A DNA stretch of 64,000 nt, from contig JAJCXN010000048.1 in the NCBI GenBank assembly GCA_029263415.1, positions 139,169 to 203,168 of the forward strand. The letters are read 5' to 3'. The stretch is from Acidobacteriota bacterium. GTDB lineage: Bacteria > Acidobacteriota > Thermoanaerobaculia > Multivoradales > Multivoraceae. The stretch's first letter is position 1. Each line of letters begins with the position of its first letter. Positions 53,818-63,459 of this stretch are shown in pieces. The position numbers were made by a program, and so were the translations under genes. The notes beneath the pieces are model-generated. The model was not told where the DNA came from, ran no database searches, and worked only from the letters and a program-made list of their open reading frames with translations.

Positions 53818-55887
53818 CTAGTTGCTCCAGCTAGAGGTATCGCCGAGCTCAAAGCCGTCGGCAAAGATCAGGTCGCACAGTAGGCCCGATGGACCGTTGG
53901 ACAGGCTGACACCATCCACCCCTGCTTCGATCAGACTTACGTCGCCCAGATCGGAGGCCGTAAAGCGGATCTTGAATTGGTCCGTGAGCGTCACGAAGTC
54001 AGAGATGCGGAAGCTGCGATAGACCCACTCACCGGTGACGGTGGGGCCGACCGTCTCGAGGGTTGTCCACGAGGCACCATTGTCGTCTGAGACTTCCACG
54101 GTGAACACATCGTCACTGGTGCCAGCGTCATCCCACCAACGCCAGTAGTGGATGTGTGGATCGGACCCCGTGGCGTCGAGGGTCGGTGAGGTCAGGCGTG
54201 TAGCGCCAGCGTCGACATCCGTATTGCCGCCGGAGTTGAAGGTCAGATAGGCGCTACCCGAGGTATCGGCGTCCCAAGGCGGGTCCCCTCGCAGCCCGTA
54301 GCCGGCCGGAATGCCACGCTCCCAGGTCCCTGCGCCCAACGCTGGATCGTCGCCTACCGTCCAACCCTGATCCGTCTCGAAGTCGTCGCGGAAAGTCTCA
54401 TCCGTTCCAAACGCCACCGGACGGCGATAGGTGTTGCTCAATGTGTTGTCAGCAGAGAAAGGATGGTGAACTACTGTACCGCCCTGGTCCTCCGCTTCGA
54501 CACGGAACGTCACGTCCTGGCCGCAGGTCAAAGCGGGCAAGGTGCCAACATACATGCCGTCAGGGAGCCCTCTGAGGGCGGGTTGCAACATGGGAACGGA
54601 TTGCTCCCCGGAGCCGTCGTCATAGAACAGCGTGGCCGAAGCGAGACTTACCGGGTCAGCGTCGCGATCCGTGGCAATGATCGAGATGTCCATGCCCGCC
54701 GGCGGCATCAAGGTCGGCAACACGTTGTCGAGAGTCACCCGCAACAGCGGCGGACCGTCGATGCACACACCCATCGGAGCGGCAAGCACGTTCTGCAGCG
54801 CTGCCAAGTTGAGAGAGGTACCGTTGTTGGCGCCACCGCCCGCCGAGCAGCCGGCGTGGGTGTGGATGCCGATGGCCTCATCCGTGAGATGGTTGATCAC
54901 CGGCGAGCCGGAGTCGCCACCAGTGGTGTCCACGGCATACTGCAAGCTGCTCATAGACGCTCCGACAATCGGTCCGTTATGAGTGTGCTGCACCTGATTC
55001 CAGGTTTGCGGGGTGCCTTGGGTGCCGTCCACGCTGCCGTAACCGGTGATGCGGATGGTTTCACCGCCAGGGACCAGCGGTGGCGTCCCGAGTACGAAGG
55101 TTTGACCCTGGACTTCGAACGGTGTCATCTCCGTTTGGCTGTTGGGGAACGTGCCGTAGTAGGCGTAGTCATTGCCAACACCGCCGTTGGCGAATTGCAC
55201 CGATGACGGGTCTGCGGGATACTGATCCTCGGGACCGGGGTGATTCACTGAGCCGTTGCTGTTCGACAAGGGCACATTGAATTGCACCACGGAGAGATTG
55301 CCGTTGTTGCAATGGCCAGCGGTCAAGAAACAACTCTGTGCATCATTGATCAGCCAGGTGGTGCAACCCACGGGCATGATGCGCGCAACCCGCGGGTCGG
55401 CGCTCAAAACTCGGTCGTCTAGGGCTCCGCAAATGGATCTATCAGCCGTCGCAGGGTCCAAACGACCGGCGTCCAACTCGTGAATACGGATCCGGCTCGG
55501 CGCCGCACCAGGATCGGCGATCAGCTCCACGCGCACGGCATCACCGTTGAAGTAGGCGCTGGATCTCTGCCACTGCTCCATAGATTTGGCATCCAAGGTC
55601 TGCACCGCTCCATCCGCCAGTGAAGTGATGCGCACCGCAGCGGCCTGGCCGTTCTCGGGGGCGCCGCTGAGGTCCGCTTCAGAAAAGTAGAGCCGCAGCC
55701 AGGTGGCGTCCTCGACCGTGATGGTTTCGGAAAAGATCACACTCCGTTCGGATTCGCGATTGAACGTCAAACCGGAATCGACCAGATAGGCAACCTCGTC
55801 GGACGTCAGTGGTTGCTGGGCCATGCTAGCCAAGGCGCAGAGTCCACCAAGCAAGACCAGCGATACGGTTCTTCTGAGTTTCAACAT
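53818..55887 (-). CDS. Secreted trypsin-like serine protease with C-terminal beta-sandwich
   Basis: A 689-residue protein with signal peptide (VSLVLLGGLCALASMAQ). After a 130-residue N-terminal domain the trypsin-like domain has H192 in LTAGHC, D240 in GNDYAYYG and S326 in GGDSGSP. A linker domain (residues about 370-470) and a MAM/immune-inhibitor-A-like beta-sandwich (DDFETDQGWTVGDDP...WRWWDDAG...) follow. The last residues, LIFADGFELGDTSSWSN, carry a DGFExGDTxxWS motif found at the very C-terminus of many exported proteins; it may be a surface or secretion signal. It stands alone and is probably extracellular. Confidence 0.92.
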   Translation of the reverse strand: MLKLRRTVSLVLLGGLCALASMAQQPLTSDEVAYLVDSGLTFNRESERSVIFSETITVEDATWLRLYFSEADLSGAPENGQAAAVRITSLADGAVQTLDAKSMEQWQRSSAYFNGDAVRVELIADPGAAPSRIRIHELDAGRLDPATADRSICGALDDRVLSADPRVARIMPVGCTTWLINDAQSCFLTAGHCNNGNLSVVQFNVPLSNSNGSVNHPGPEDQYPADPSSVQFANGGVGNDYAYYGTFPNSQTEMTPFEVQGQTFVLGTPPLVPGGETIRITGYGSVDGTQGTPQTWNQVQHTHNGPIVGASMSSLQYAVDTTGGDSGSPVINHLTDEAIGIHTHAGCSAGGGANNGTSLNLAALQNVLAAPMGVCIDGPPLLRVTLDNVLPTLMPPAGMDISIIATDRDADPVSLASATLFYDDGSGEQSVPMLQPALRGLPDGMYVGTLPALTCGQDVTFRVEAEDQGGTVVHHPFSADNTLSNTYRRPVAFGTDETFRDDFETDQGWTVGDDPALGAGTWERGIPAGYGLRGDPPWDADTSGSAYLTFNSGGNTDVDAGATRLTSPTLDATGSDPHIHYWRWWDDAGTSDDVFTVEVSDDNGASWTTLETVGPTVTGEWVYRSFRISDFVTLTDQFKIRFTASDLGDVSLIEAGVDGVSLSNGPSGLLCDLIFADGFELGDTSSWSN

Positions 55888-56083
55888 GAAGGGCCCTAGG
55901 AGATTGGTTTAGGGGGAGGCGAAGGAGGATGTGACTGGCGAGTCAACGCCAGGACGAACCGATTCTGTGCCGCGCGACAAAGATCGCGATCCTAGCCGAT
56001 AGCTGCCGATACCGCCGCAAGACCGGCGGTGTCGTCGGCTTCGACATCGCTGGACAGCATGCCGCTGGGGGCAGTAGGAGCCC

Positions 56084-57445
56084 TTAGGTCGAACGCGGAT
56101 GTGCCTGAGGGTGCGATCGCGGGAAGATCAGAAGAGCGATTGTCCCCTGCCCGACCAGGCTCTCGATCGAAGCGCTCCCGCCATGCGCTTCGGCAATCGC
56201 CCGCGCTAGGCTCAGGCCCAAACCGACTCCACCACCATCCCGTCCGCGATCTGCAGCCACGCGATAGAACCGTCGAAAGATGTGTGGCAGGTCGGCAGCG
56301 GGGATGCCCGGGCCGTTGTCTTCAACCTTCACTGACCAAGACTGATCGGTGACGCCAAGAGATACTTCAATGCGCGGACCAGGGCTTCCTTCAAGGGCAG
56401 CCATTGCGTTTTCAATGAGGTTGCTGACCGCCTGGCCAAGCCGCTGAGGATCGCCGTAGATCTCGATCTCTTGCTGTGGTTGCTTCGAGGTCCATTCGAT
56501 CCGCCTAGAGTGCGCCTTGCGCTCTAAGCGATGCAGAATCTCTTGCGACCATTCGACCAGTTTGAACCGCTTCGGTTGAGTGATCGAGCCCGAAGAGTCG
56601 AACCGAGAGGTCTCAACCAGGTCACCAACAAGACGATCCAGCAGAGCGACCTCTTGGCCGATTCCAGAAACACACTCTTCAGTCTCGCTGGGTCGCAGCT
56701 CGATTGTTTCTGCCATCACCTGAATGCGACCGAGTGGCGACCGCAGCTCATGCGACACATCATGCAGTAGGCGCGTATTGAGTTTCTCGGCCTCCTCGAG
56801 TTTGCCTGACATGTCGTTGATCGCGTGCACTAAGGTGCCGAGTTCGTCGGCTCGTTCGATATCGAGAGTCCTGCCGAAGTGCCCTGAAGAAACTTGCTTT
56901 GCGATCTCGGTTAGCCGCTGCAATGTAGAGGTCATCGATCGCACCAGGGGATAGAAGACAGCTATGACCAGGCCGACTAGGATCACTGCCGTGGCCACCA
57001 GCTCCCAACGGAGACCCTGAGGAAAGGTTGGAGGTCGAGGCCGACTCACGGCTACCCACCCACCACCACTCAACTCTTCGACCCCTGCCAAGAAACTCTC
57101 GGAGCGCTGGTTCAGCAGCCCTGGCAATGCTGGCAAGGGCCGCTCTGGGTGCGAGTCTGCGAGCGGTTGGCCCGTAGCGCTGAAGAAGGTAAGCCGGATG
57201 GTCTCATGCGTCTTTCTCCAGGCGTTGGTGAAGAGTTCAGCACTCTCGTGCCCCATGTGTTGGTTGTCGCTTTCGATAATTGTGTGCAAACCAATCCAAT
57301 GCGCTTGCTCACGGAGATCATCGCGCCACTCATCCTCGATGATGCGCTGTTGGAATATGTGGGCCAAAAACAGAAAGAGCACAAAGGCAACTGCGAGGCT
57401 GACCAGGAAGCGCAAGAAGAAGCGGCGGAACAGATCACCACCCAT
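56084..57445 (-). CDS. Two-component sensor histidine kinase
   Basis: The protein has 453 residues from ATG 57445, the base-sharing TGATG junction with the regulator gene; a longer frame to 57478 overlaps it. Helices at about 7-30 and 165-185 flank a 130-residue periplasmic sensor. HAMP, then LLHDVSHELRSPLG with H232, an HATPase domain with VEDNGPGI and GVGLGLSLARAIAEAHGG. The close coupling shows it phosphorylates the preceding OmpR-type regulator. Signal unknown. Confidence 0.93.
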   Translation of the reverse strand: MGGDLFRRFFLRFLVSLAVAFVLFLFLAHIFQQRIIEDEWRDDLREQAHWIGLHTIIESDNQHMGHESAELFTNAWRKTHETIRLTFFSATGQPLADSHPERPLPALPGLLNQRSESFLAGVEELSGGGWVAVSRPRPPTFPQGLRWELVATAVILVGLVIAVFYPLVRSMTSTLQRLTEIAKQVSSGHFGRTLDIERADELGTLVHAINDMSGKLEEAEKLNTRLLHDVSHELRSPLGRIQVMAETIELRPSETEECVSGIGQEVALLDRLVGDLVETSRFDSSGSITQPKRFKLVEWSQEILHRLERKAHSRRIEWTSKQPQQEIEIYGDPQRLGQAVSNLIENAMAALEGSPGPRIEVSLGVTDQSWSVKVEDNGPGIPAADLPHIFRRFYRVAADRGRDGGGVGLGLSLARAIAEAHGGSASIESLVGQGTIALLIFPRSHPQAHPRST

Positions 57446-58131
57446 CAAGCACCGCCCCACCGGTAGCCAACGCCCCACACGGTCTTGATCAGTTCCGGCT
57501 GCTTGGGGTCGCTTTCAATCTTGGCCCTGAGATTGCTGATGTGGGAGTCCACCGCGCGATCAAAAGCTTCAGTCTCACCACCGCGGACTTCGTGCAAGAG
57601 GTCGTCTCGGGTGAAGACCTGCCCAGGGTTGCGCGTCAAGCGTTCCAAAATGTCGAACTCACTTCGAGTCAGCTCGATCGGCCCGCTCGCGTTCTCAAGA
57701 GTGCGGGCGGTCAGGTTGATCGTCATTGAGCCCAGTCTTCGAACCGTCTCCAGAGTTTGCTCGTGCGGTCGCGATCGCCGCAGAATGGCCCGCAAGCGAG
57801 CCATCAATTCGGGAAGGCCAAAAGGCTTGGTGAGATAGTCGTCGGCCCCGAGCTCAAGTCCGATGACTCGATCCGTTTCGTCGCCCTTGGCCGTCAAGAT
57901 CAGAATCCCGACCTCGCTTTCACCACGGATCTGGCGGCACAATGTCAATCCATCCTTCCCCGGAAGCATCAGATCCAAGATCACCAGATCGGGGTCGTGG
58001 CGCTTGAAGTCATCCCAGCCACGATCGCCGTCGTCGGCCCAGACCACTTCGAAGTGGTGGTCCTCAAGGAATCGCTTCACCAGAGGTGCAAGTTTCCGGT
58101 CGTCCTCGACCAACAGGATTTGGTTTCTCAT
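57445..58131 (-). CDS. OmpR/PhoB-family response regulator
   Basis: The protein has 228 residues from ATG 58131 (GTG 58143 also possible). The receiver has ILLVEDD, acceptor D53 in ILDLMLPGKDG, LTAKGDETDRVIGLELGADDYLTKPF; the C-terminal winged helix has LTRSEFDILERLTRNPGQVFTRDDLL and VDSHISNLRAKIE. It shares the TGATG junction with the kinase. It lies 54 bp after the DUF1552 gene on the same strand, so co-transcription with that operon is possible. Confidence 0.95.
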   Translation of the reverse strand: MRNQILLVEDDRKLAPLVKRFLEDHHFEVVWADDGDRGWDDFKRHDPDLVILDLMLPGKDGLTLCRQIRGESEVGILILTAKGDETDRVIGLELGADDYLTKPFGLPELMARLRAILRRSRPHEQTLETVRRLGSMTINLTARTLENASGPIELTRSEFDILERLTRNPGQVFTRDDLLHEVRGGETEAFDRAVDSHISNLRAKIESDPKQPELIKTVWGVGYRWGGA

Positions 58132-58184
58132 CTGAAGGTTCACTCTACGCTTGCTAGTGGTCGTCCCTTGGCAATTGTCCGCCG

Positions 58185-59561
58185 CTACGCCACCATTTCG
58201 CCAATTGATCCCAAGCTGTCACCAAAAGACTCGGTGTGCACGTCCATCTTGTGCAGCATGGTCAGTAGCAGGCTGTTGAGTCGTGCTCGTTCATCAACGG
58301 GCCTCAAACAGAGTTTGTAGTGCTCTTGTGGATTGGTCACATCGTACCGACCGACCTTCGGAAGGTTGTAGTCAAGGTGTTGCCCGTGACGTAGTCCCAG
58401 GCCCTTGCCACCCGCGAGAATCATGGGCAGGTTGGCGTTGCCGTGGCTATGACCGTAGGACATGCCGCTACCGTATAGGACCATTGTGCGATCGAGCAGC
58501 GACTCGCCTTGTTCCTCGATCGACTCCAACCGGTCCAGAAAGTACGAAAAGCGTTCCGTGAGAAAAGTGTCGCAACGGGTCAGGCGCCGCATCTGCTCCG
58601 GAACACCGTTGTGGTGTGAGAGTTCGTGTCGGGTCTGGGGAATGCCGATTTCAGGGATGGCTAGTGCACTGCTCTCGCTACCGCTCATGCAGGTAATGAC
58701 TCTCGTCATGTCAGTACGCAGGGCGAGAACCATGAGGTCGGCAACGGTGTCGTAGTACAGGCCGGCCTCGGTGTTCGGGATGTTGCGCCGGAGTCGCTTC
58801 CTAGTCTCCTGGTCGACCGCGGGCATCGGCACATCCAGCCAAGCGTCGGCTCGTTCGGTTCGCCCTTCGACGTCGCGGACCGCGCCAAGGTATTCGTCGA
58901 GCTTGAGCCGGTCCGCACCTCCGATGGATCGCCGCAATGAGCGCGCTTCGTCCAACACAAGATCCAAGATGCTCGCTCGCCGACGGAGGCCGTTCCGCCT
59001 CTGAGCGACACTTCCGGCCTCGACCCCGAACAGCCGCTCGAAGACCGCACTCGGTTTGCGCTCGGCTGGCAGCGGCACGCCGTCTCGCGACCACGCCAGG
59101 GTACCGCCTGTAATCGCAAGTTCGAGGGAAGGGTGTCGGGTGTGCATGCCCGCTACTTCTGCCATCAACTGGTCCGCTGAGACTGTGTTCTGAAACGAGC
59201 CGTTGGACTTTTCCAGACTCGCACCGGTAAGCCAAATCTGATCGCATTGGTGGTTGTGACCAAGACCATTCGGATGATGGAGTCCACTAATCGGAGTGAT
59301 GTTGTGGCGATGTTTCTCAAGCGACGCGAGGGGCTCGGTCAGTTCATAGTCAGCCCCGCTCTTCTGGATCTGCCAGGTGAGAGTGTTGACCCCGTTGGGC
59401 ACGTAGATAAAGACGCTTCTTTTCGGTTTAGTCTCGATTGCCGCAGCATCAGCACCGGCCGGGCGCATGCAATCGAGCAATGGCAGCGCAATCGAAGCAC
59501 CGAGCCCACGCAGCACGTGGCGCCGGCTCAGTTTCCATCTCTCGGTGTTGAAATTGCTCAT
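58185..59561 (-). CDS. DUF1552 protein with Tat signal
   Basis: A 458-residue protein. [20 protein letters not shown] is a twin-arginine signal. DUF1552 is recognised by [43 protein letters not shown]-like and [24 protein letters not shown]. The biochemical role of DUF1552 is unknown; it almost always lies beside a DUF1592-family cytochrome-like protein, as here, 33 bp away. Probably a periplasmic redox or hydrolytic partner. Confidence 0.92.
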   Translation of the reverse strand: MSNFNTERWKLSRRHVLRGLGASIALPLLDCMRPAGADAAAIETKPKRSVFIYVPNGVNTLTWQIQKSGADYELTEPLASLEKHRHNITPISGLHHPNGLGHNHQCDQIWLTGASLEKSNGSFQNTVSADQLMAEVAGMHTRHPSLELAITGGTLAWSRDGVPLPAERKPSAVFERLFGVEAGSVAQRRNGLRRRASILDLVLDEARSLRRSIGGADRLKLDEYLGAVRDVEGRTERADAWLDVPMPAVDQETRKRLRRNIPNTEAGLYYDTVADLMVLALRTDMTRVITCMSGSESSALAIPEIGIPQTRHELSHHNGVPEQMRRLTRCDTFLTERFSYFLDRLESIEEQGESLLDRTMVLYGSGMSYGHSHGNANLPMILAGGKGLGLRHGQHLDYNLPKVGRYDVTNPQEHYKLCLRPVDERARLNSLLLTMLHKMDVHTESFGDSLGSIGEMVA

Positions 59562-59594
59562 CGTTGTGTCCCTAATCTCTTGAATGAATGGGAG

Positions 59595-62027
59595 CTAGCG
59601 TTGCCTGAACAGGTCGGAAAGAACAAGCGCCTGGACCAGGTCACGGAGCCGATAGTCGTGCTCCTTTGAGGCTGTTGCGATATCCGCTAGAGCGCCTCGA
59701 TCATTGACCGACGCCGTCCGGCGCAGTCCGTAAGAAGCGAGCTTCGCAACGAAAGCCGCATTGAACGTGTCGATGTCCTGAACCAGCAGCTTCTGGAACT
59801 CCAGCGGACCGTTGAAGGTTTGCCCGTCAGGCATCTTCCCGCTCGAGTCAACCTGGGGATTGGGACCAATACCACCTTCCACGATCTCTTCCGTGCGCCA
59901 GCGGCCGATGGCGTCGTAGTTGTCAAACGCAAAACCCAGCGGATCGATCTGACGGTGGCAGACGGCGCAGCTCGGATTGCTCCGATGGGCCTCGAGTCGC
60001 TGGCGGATTGTCGGCTTCGGTTTATCCGATGGACTGGCCGCGATCGGCTCGACATTGGCGGGTGGCGGTGGCGGAATCTTGCCCAGAATGGCCTCAGAAA
60101 CCCAGGCTCCTCGATGGACCGGACGGTGTCGACTCCCGTCCGATGTCAGCGACAGGATCGATGCCTGCGTCAGCAGGCCGCTGCGGTGATCATTCGGTCC
60201 GAGGGTGACGCGTTGGAAGCCGTCGTTGGTCACGCCGGGAATGCCGTAGTGCAGCGCGAGACGCGAATTCAACATCGTCCAGTCTGACCGGAGGAACTCC
60301 CGTAGTGAGAGATTGTCCGCAAGCACCTCGGCAAAGAAGGCAGTGGTCTCGCCGACCATGCTCCGCTCCAAGTACTTATCGTACTCGGGGTAAAGCTCAG
60401 AGTCTGGAGTGAACTGTCCGACTCGGCCCAGCTGTAGCCATTGACGAGAGAAGGAGTTTGCGAAGCGCTCGATCCTGGGGTCGTCCAACATCCTTACTAC
60501 CTCGGCCTCTAGGACCTCGGGGCGGCGCAGCTGGCCTTTTGCTGCTAGACGAGCGAGCCGCTGGTCGGGCATGGTGCTCCAGAGGAAGTAGGACAACCTT
60601 GACGCCAGTTCCCAATCGTCAAGTTCGTTAACGGTGCGCTCGCGGGAGCCCTCGACGAGATAGAGGAAGCCATGCGAGCAGAGGATTGCCTGCATGCTGG
60701 CTTTCATCGCAGACCGTGGATCGGCGCCGGTGGCGATCTCGGCGAAAGCGAGATCTACATACTGGTCAACCTCACCTGCGATTAGAGGACGTCGGAAAGC
60801 TTTGGTCGCGAAGGCCTCGAGCTTAGAGCGGATCTGGATCTGGGTGTCGGGCATGTAGATGGCACGCGTCGTATCGACCGGAGGTAGCGGACCTTCCCAT
60901 TCGATCCAATCCCAGATCAACAGTGGATACAGCGGGAGGTTGTTCTCGTCAATGAGCGGGATTTGCCACGGGATTCGTCCTTTCTCGAGACTAGAGAATT
61001 TTGCGCTCAAAGAGCGCCCTAGCCGCGTCAGGATCGTGGGGCCGGGAACGGCGTTGGCTACAGTGAACTGGAGGGGGCCAGCGGGTAGGTTCGCTTCAAA
61101 CTCGACGACGGTGGGCCCGCCTTCGGGCGCGAGCAGATCCTGTTCATGGAGTAGGCGATCCGACCCGGTGACCCCAAACTCGATATGTGGCGCCCGACCA
61201 CCCTCGGGTCGAAGACCGCTCATCTGAGCGCGAATCCGATACCGACCGGCGAACTCGAGACCGCCGCCAGCTGGTTCAACGCGGACCACCTGGCCTGGCC
61301 ACACGTCGAGACGAACGCTCGGCACGACGACCAACGAATCGTTGGGTTCGAGGCCCTGCTCGCCGGGTCCCAGGCGGCCGCCAAGAACGTCCAGAGCTGT
61401 TCGTCTGTCAGTCGACCGTGTTGCTGGTATGTCGGGGTAGGCATCCGAGAGAATTTGCTCGGCAGCGGCGAAGTACCTTTCGATGTGGGCCGCCGACAAC
61501 GAAAGAACGGAACCGATGCGTTCCAGGCCGCGCCAATCCTCATCCTCGAGAAGGGCCCCTGATTCAGAGGCTTCGAACTGGACTCCAAGCAGATCCCTGA
61601 TGGTGTTCGCGTACTCCTGGCGGGTGAGCCGATGAAAGGACGTCGACCCCGTCGCCGCGAGCCGGGTCGCCTCGCCCGCCGCAATGCGCTCACTGACCCA
61701 TGCGGCGATCGCCGAACTCTGCTCCTCTGTCGGACGATCTCGTTGACTCGGCGGAGGCATAAGACCACTGTTGAGCTTCTCGACCACTTCGAGCCATCGA
61801 CCGATCGACGGTCCGTCCACGAAGTCGGCCGACAGCCGACCGATGTCGAATCCTGCACTCGGTCTCTTACCGCTGTGGCAGCTCTCGCAGTGCTCAGCCA
61901 GGAAAGGCAAGACCTCCTCCGCAAAACCGACTTCGCCCGCTGCCTGTTGAGCCGTAACCGTAACCCCCAGTGCGAGTAGCGGCCCAACCGCGACTGACAG
62001 CAGCAGAATGCCCGGGCGCCGAATCAC
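59595..62027 (-). CDS. DUF1592/DUF1588/DUF1585 protein with c-type heme motifs
   Basis: An 810-residue exported protein starting at GTG 62027, which overlaps the stop of the upstream gene. A signal (LLLSVAVGPLLALGVTVTAQQ) precedes a heme-binding CESCH near residue 46 (PSCyt-like). DUF1587, DUF1595, DUF1592, DUF1588 and DUF1585 follow; landmarks are HRLTRQEYANTIRDLLG, AFRRPL, LASRLSYFLWSTMPD, HRGAWVSEAILGKIPPPPP, and a second CxxCH (CAVCH) near 687. Known only by domain; the family is thought to act in periplasmic oxidation of complex substrates with the neighbouring DUF1552 protein. Confidence 0.93.
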   Translation of the reverse strand: MIRRPGILLLSVAVGPLLALGVTVTAQQAAGEVGFAEEVLPFLAEHCESCHSGKRPSAGFDIGRLSADFVDGPSIGRWLEVVEKLNSGLMPPPSQRDRPTEEQSSAIAAWVSERIAAGEATRLAATGSTSFHRLTRQEYANTIRDLLGVQFEASESGALLEDEDWRGLERIGSVLSLSAAHIERYFAAAEQILSDAYPDIPATRSTDRRTALDVLGGRLGPGEQGLEPNDSLVVVPSVRLDVWPGQVVRVEPAGGGLEFAGRYRIRAQMSGLRPEGGRAPHIEFGVTGSDRLLHEQDLLAPEGGPTVVEFEANLPAGPLQFTVANAVPGPTILTRLGRSLSAKFSSLEKGRIPWQIPLIDENNLPLYPLLIWDWIEWEGPLPPVDTTRAIYMPDTQIQIRSKLEAFATKAFRRPLIAGEVDQYVDLAFAEIATGADPRSAMKASMQAILCSHGFLYLVEGSRERTVNELDDWELASRLSYFLWSTMPDQRLARLAAKGQLRRPEVLEAEVVRMLDDPRIERFANSFSRQWLQLGRVGQFTPDSELYPEYDKYLERSMVGETTAFFAEVLADNLSLREFLRSDWTMLNSRLALHYGIPGVTNDGFQRVTLGPNDHRSGLLTQASILSLTSDGSRHRPVHRGAWVSEAILGKIPPPPPANVEPIAASPSDKPKPTIRQRLEAHRSNPSCAVCHRQIDPLGFAFDNYDAIGRWRTEEIVEGGIGPNPQVDSSGKMPDGQTFNGPLEFQKLLVQDIDTFNAAFVAKLASYGLRRTASVNDRGALADIATASKEHDYRLRDLVQALVLSDLFRQR

Positions 62028-62857
62028 CGCTGGTGACCGTCCGGCGCCAGAAACAACGAATCCGGTACCACGACGTTATGTTGAATGGTCTGGTACACCC
62101 AGGTTTGCGTACTAACCAAACCCAGGGTTGGTGAAGTGAGCAAGTGCCGCCTCGTGGTAGGCAGCCACACTCCATCGAACTCTTTGTAGTTCTCGAAGAA
62201 CGCATCGTTATCGACCACGCCGACGTGATCTAGCTCGATCTGGCGGGTACTCTTCACCAACCAGGCACGCTCCTGGTCGTAGAACCTGGAGTACTGCTCC
62301 CCGCTCTTGGATGTGATTCGGATCTCGTAGGCAGGCCTACCCGCCACCTCCACGGCACCCAGGTTCTTGGCCTCGGCAACGCCTGCGCGCCAGTGCACAG
62401 CCGCATGTAACTGAGAGCCCTCTAGCGCACGCGTCCTTTCGACGCCTTCAAGCAAGCTTGTACTTCCGTCTCCAGCTATCTCTTCGTGGAGCGGGCTTTG
62501 CATCCATACCCAAGCCTGATCCAGGTTGTTGGCCTTGACCTGAAAGAAGAACTCTCCATCGACGACTACATGGCTGTAGCCCGGCGCCTTGACGTGCTGT
62601 TCGAACTTGGCCTCAAAGTCTTGCCCGGACTGCACGACAGCAAGGGTTCCGGTCGCCTTCCTACTCTCGAACGCGAGGTGTGCTGACTTGCCGCCGGTTG
62701 CTTCGATATGGCGGTCGAGAATCGACTCGGCCGACGGAACGGACTCGTCGTCAGATCCCGGCGCCGAGGCCCCGAGCACCACCGCCCCCATGAGCACAAG
62801 TCCTACCAATGCCTTGGCCGAATGCTGAATACTGAGCTGTCTGGATGAAGTTCTCAC
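62024..62857 (-). CDS. Exported LolA/outer-membrane-sorting-like protein
   Basis: The protein has 277 residues from GTG 62857, chosen because GGAGGAG lies 6 nt before it; the frame opens at 62884. A signal peptide ends near VVLGASAPG. The mature part (ESILDRHIEATGGKSAH..., then antiparallel strands with RPAYEIRITSKSG and DGVWLPTTRRHLL) matches the LolA-like beta half-barrel group. It is the first gene of the DUF1592-DUF1552 operon and may bind a lipid-like substrate or cofactor for it. Function inferred only from fold and context. Confidence 0.7.
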   Translation of the reverse strand: MRTSSRQLSIQHSAKALVGLVLMGAVVLGASAPGSDDESVPSAESILDRHIEATGGKSAHLAFESRKATGTLAVVQSGQDFEAKFEQHVKAPGYSHVVVDGEFFFQVKANNLDQAWVWMQSPLHEEIAGDGSTSLLEGVERTRALEGSQLHAAVHWRAGVAEAKNLGAVEVAGRPAYEIRITSKSGEQYSRFYDQERAWLVKSTRQIELDHVGVVDNDAFFENYKEFDGVWLPTTRRHLLTSPTLGLVSTQTWVYQTIQHNVVVPDSLFLAPDGHQR

Positions 62858-63387
62858 TTGGTGCTCCTCCGGGTTGTTTCGCACGAGTTGAGGAGGCGAC
62901 CGATTGGCGACTCCCTTTGTAGGTGCGAGTGAGTGTCAAGCAGGAGTTTGGGAGGAGTTCTGGGAAAGTGTCTGGAAACTTTGGTCTTTTGGAGAGCTAG
63001 GCCCTAAGTCGCTGCGTTATTGGTCGTTGCGCAGGCCCAGCAGACACCAGCTGGAGCGCCTAGCCGCAAGCTACCGAGCAATCGCGACCGATCCCCACCA
63101 CCGTTGGACCAGGAGAACCAGAAAAAGGACGATGCAATCCGTCGAACTCGTGACAGAGACGCCATACGAACTTGGCTCTAGCAGCACGTGGTGAAACTCC
63201 CGCGGGACTGAGCGCGGGGATCTGGACGGTTAGTTCGCGCCGTAGCGAGGAGGCGATGCTGGAGTATCGTTGCCGAGTCTCCGGTCCCACGGGAGGCTTG
63301 GGCTGGCCGTCCAAACCCCCCGCGCCCGTTGGGCTTGTGCGCCGTGGCCCCATCTGCAGCACGGCGTACGCTAAACGATGGCAGTGG
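62858..63387. other. 530-bp intergenic region, no gene recognised
   Basis: Upstream of the LolA-like operon and next to the 3' end of the group II intron fragment. Open frames of 74-100 codons on both strands show no motif. Confidence 0.4.
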
Positions 63388-63389
63388 TT

Positions 63390-63459
63390 GCGGTAGGGAC
63401 ACCGGTTATCCGGTGCCCCCCGCGCAGATCCCAGCGTACGCCGCTAACGCACTGGGCTC
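63390..63459 (-). ncRNA. Group II intron domains V and VI
   Basis: Domain V is the 33-nt hairpin at 63459-63427, with GAGCCCAGTGCG and CGTACGCTGGGATC arms closing a short loop. Domain VI follows at about 63424-63390: GGGGGGCACCGG paired to CCGGTGTCCC. Domain V starts directly after the maturase stop codon. Confidence 0.8.

Noticed and set aside
54463-55206. 247-codon plus-strand frame
   Set aside because: It is entirely antisense to the trypsin-like protease; rich in His and Arg as expected for a mirror frame.
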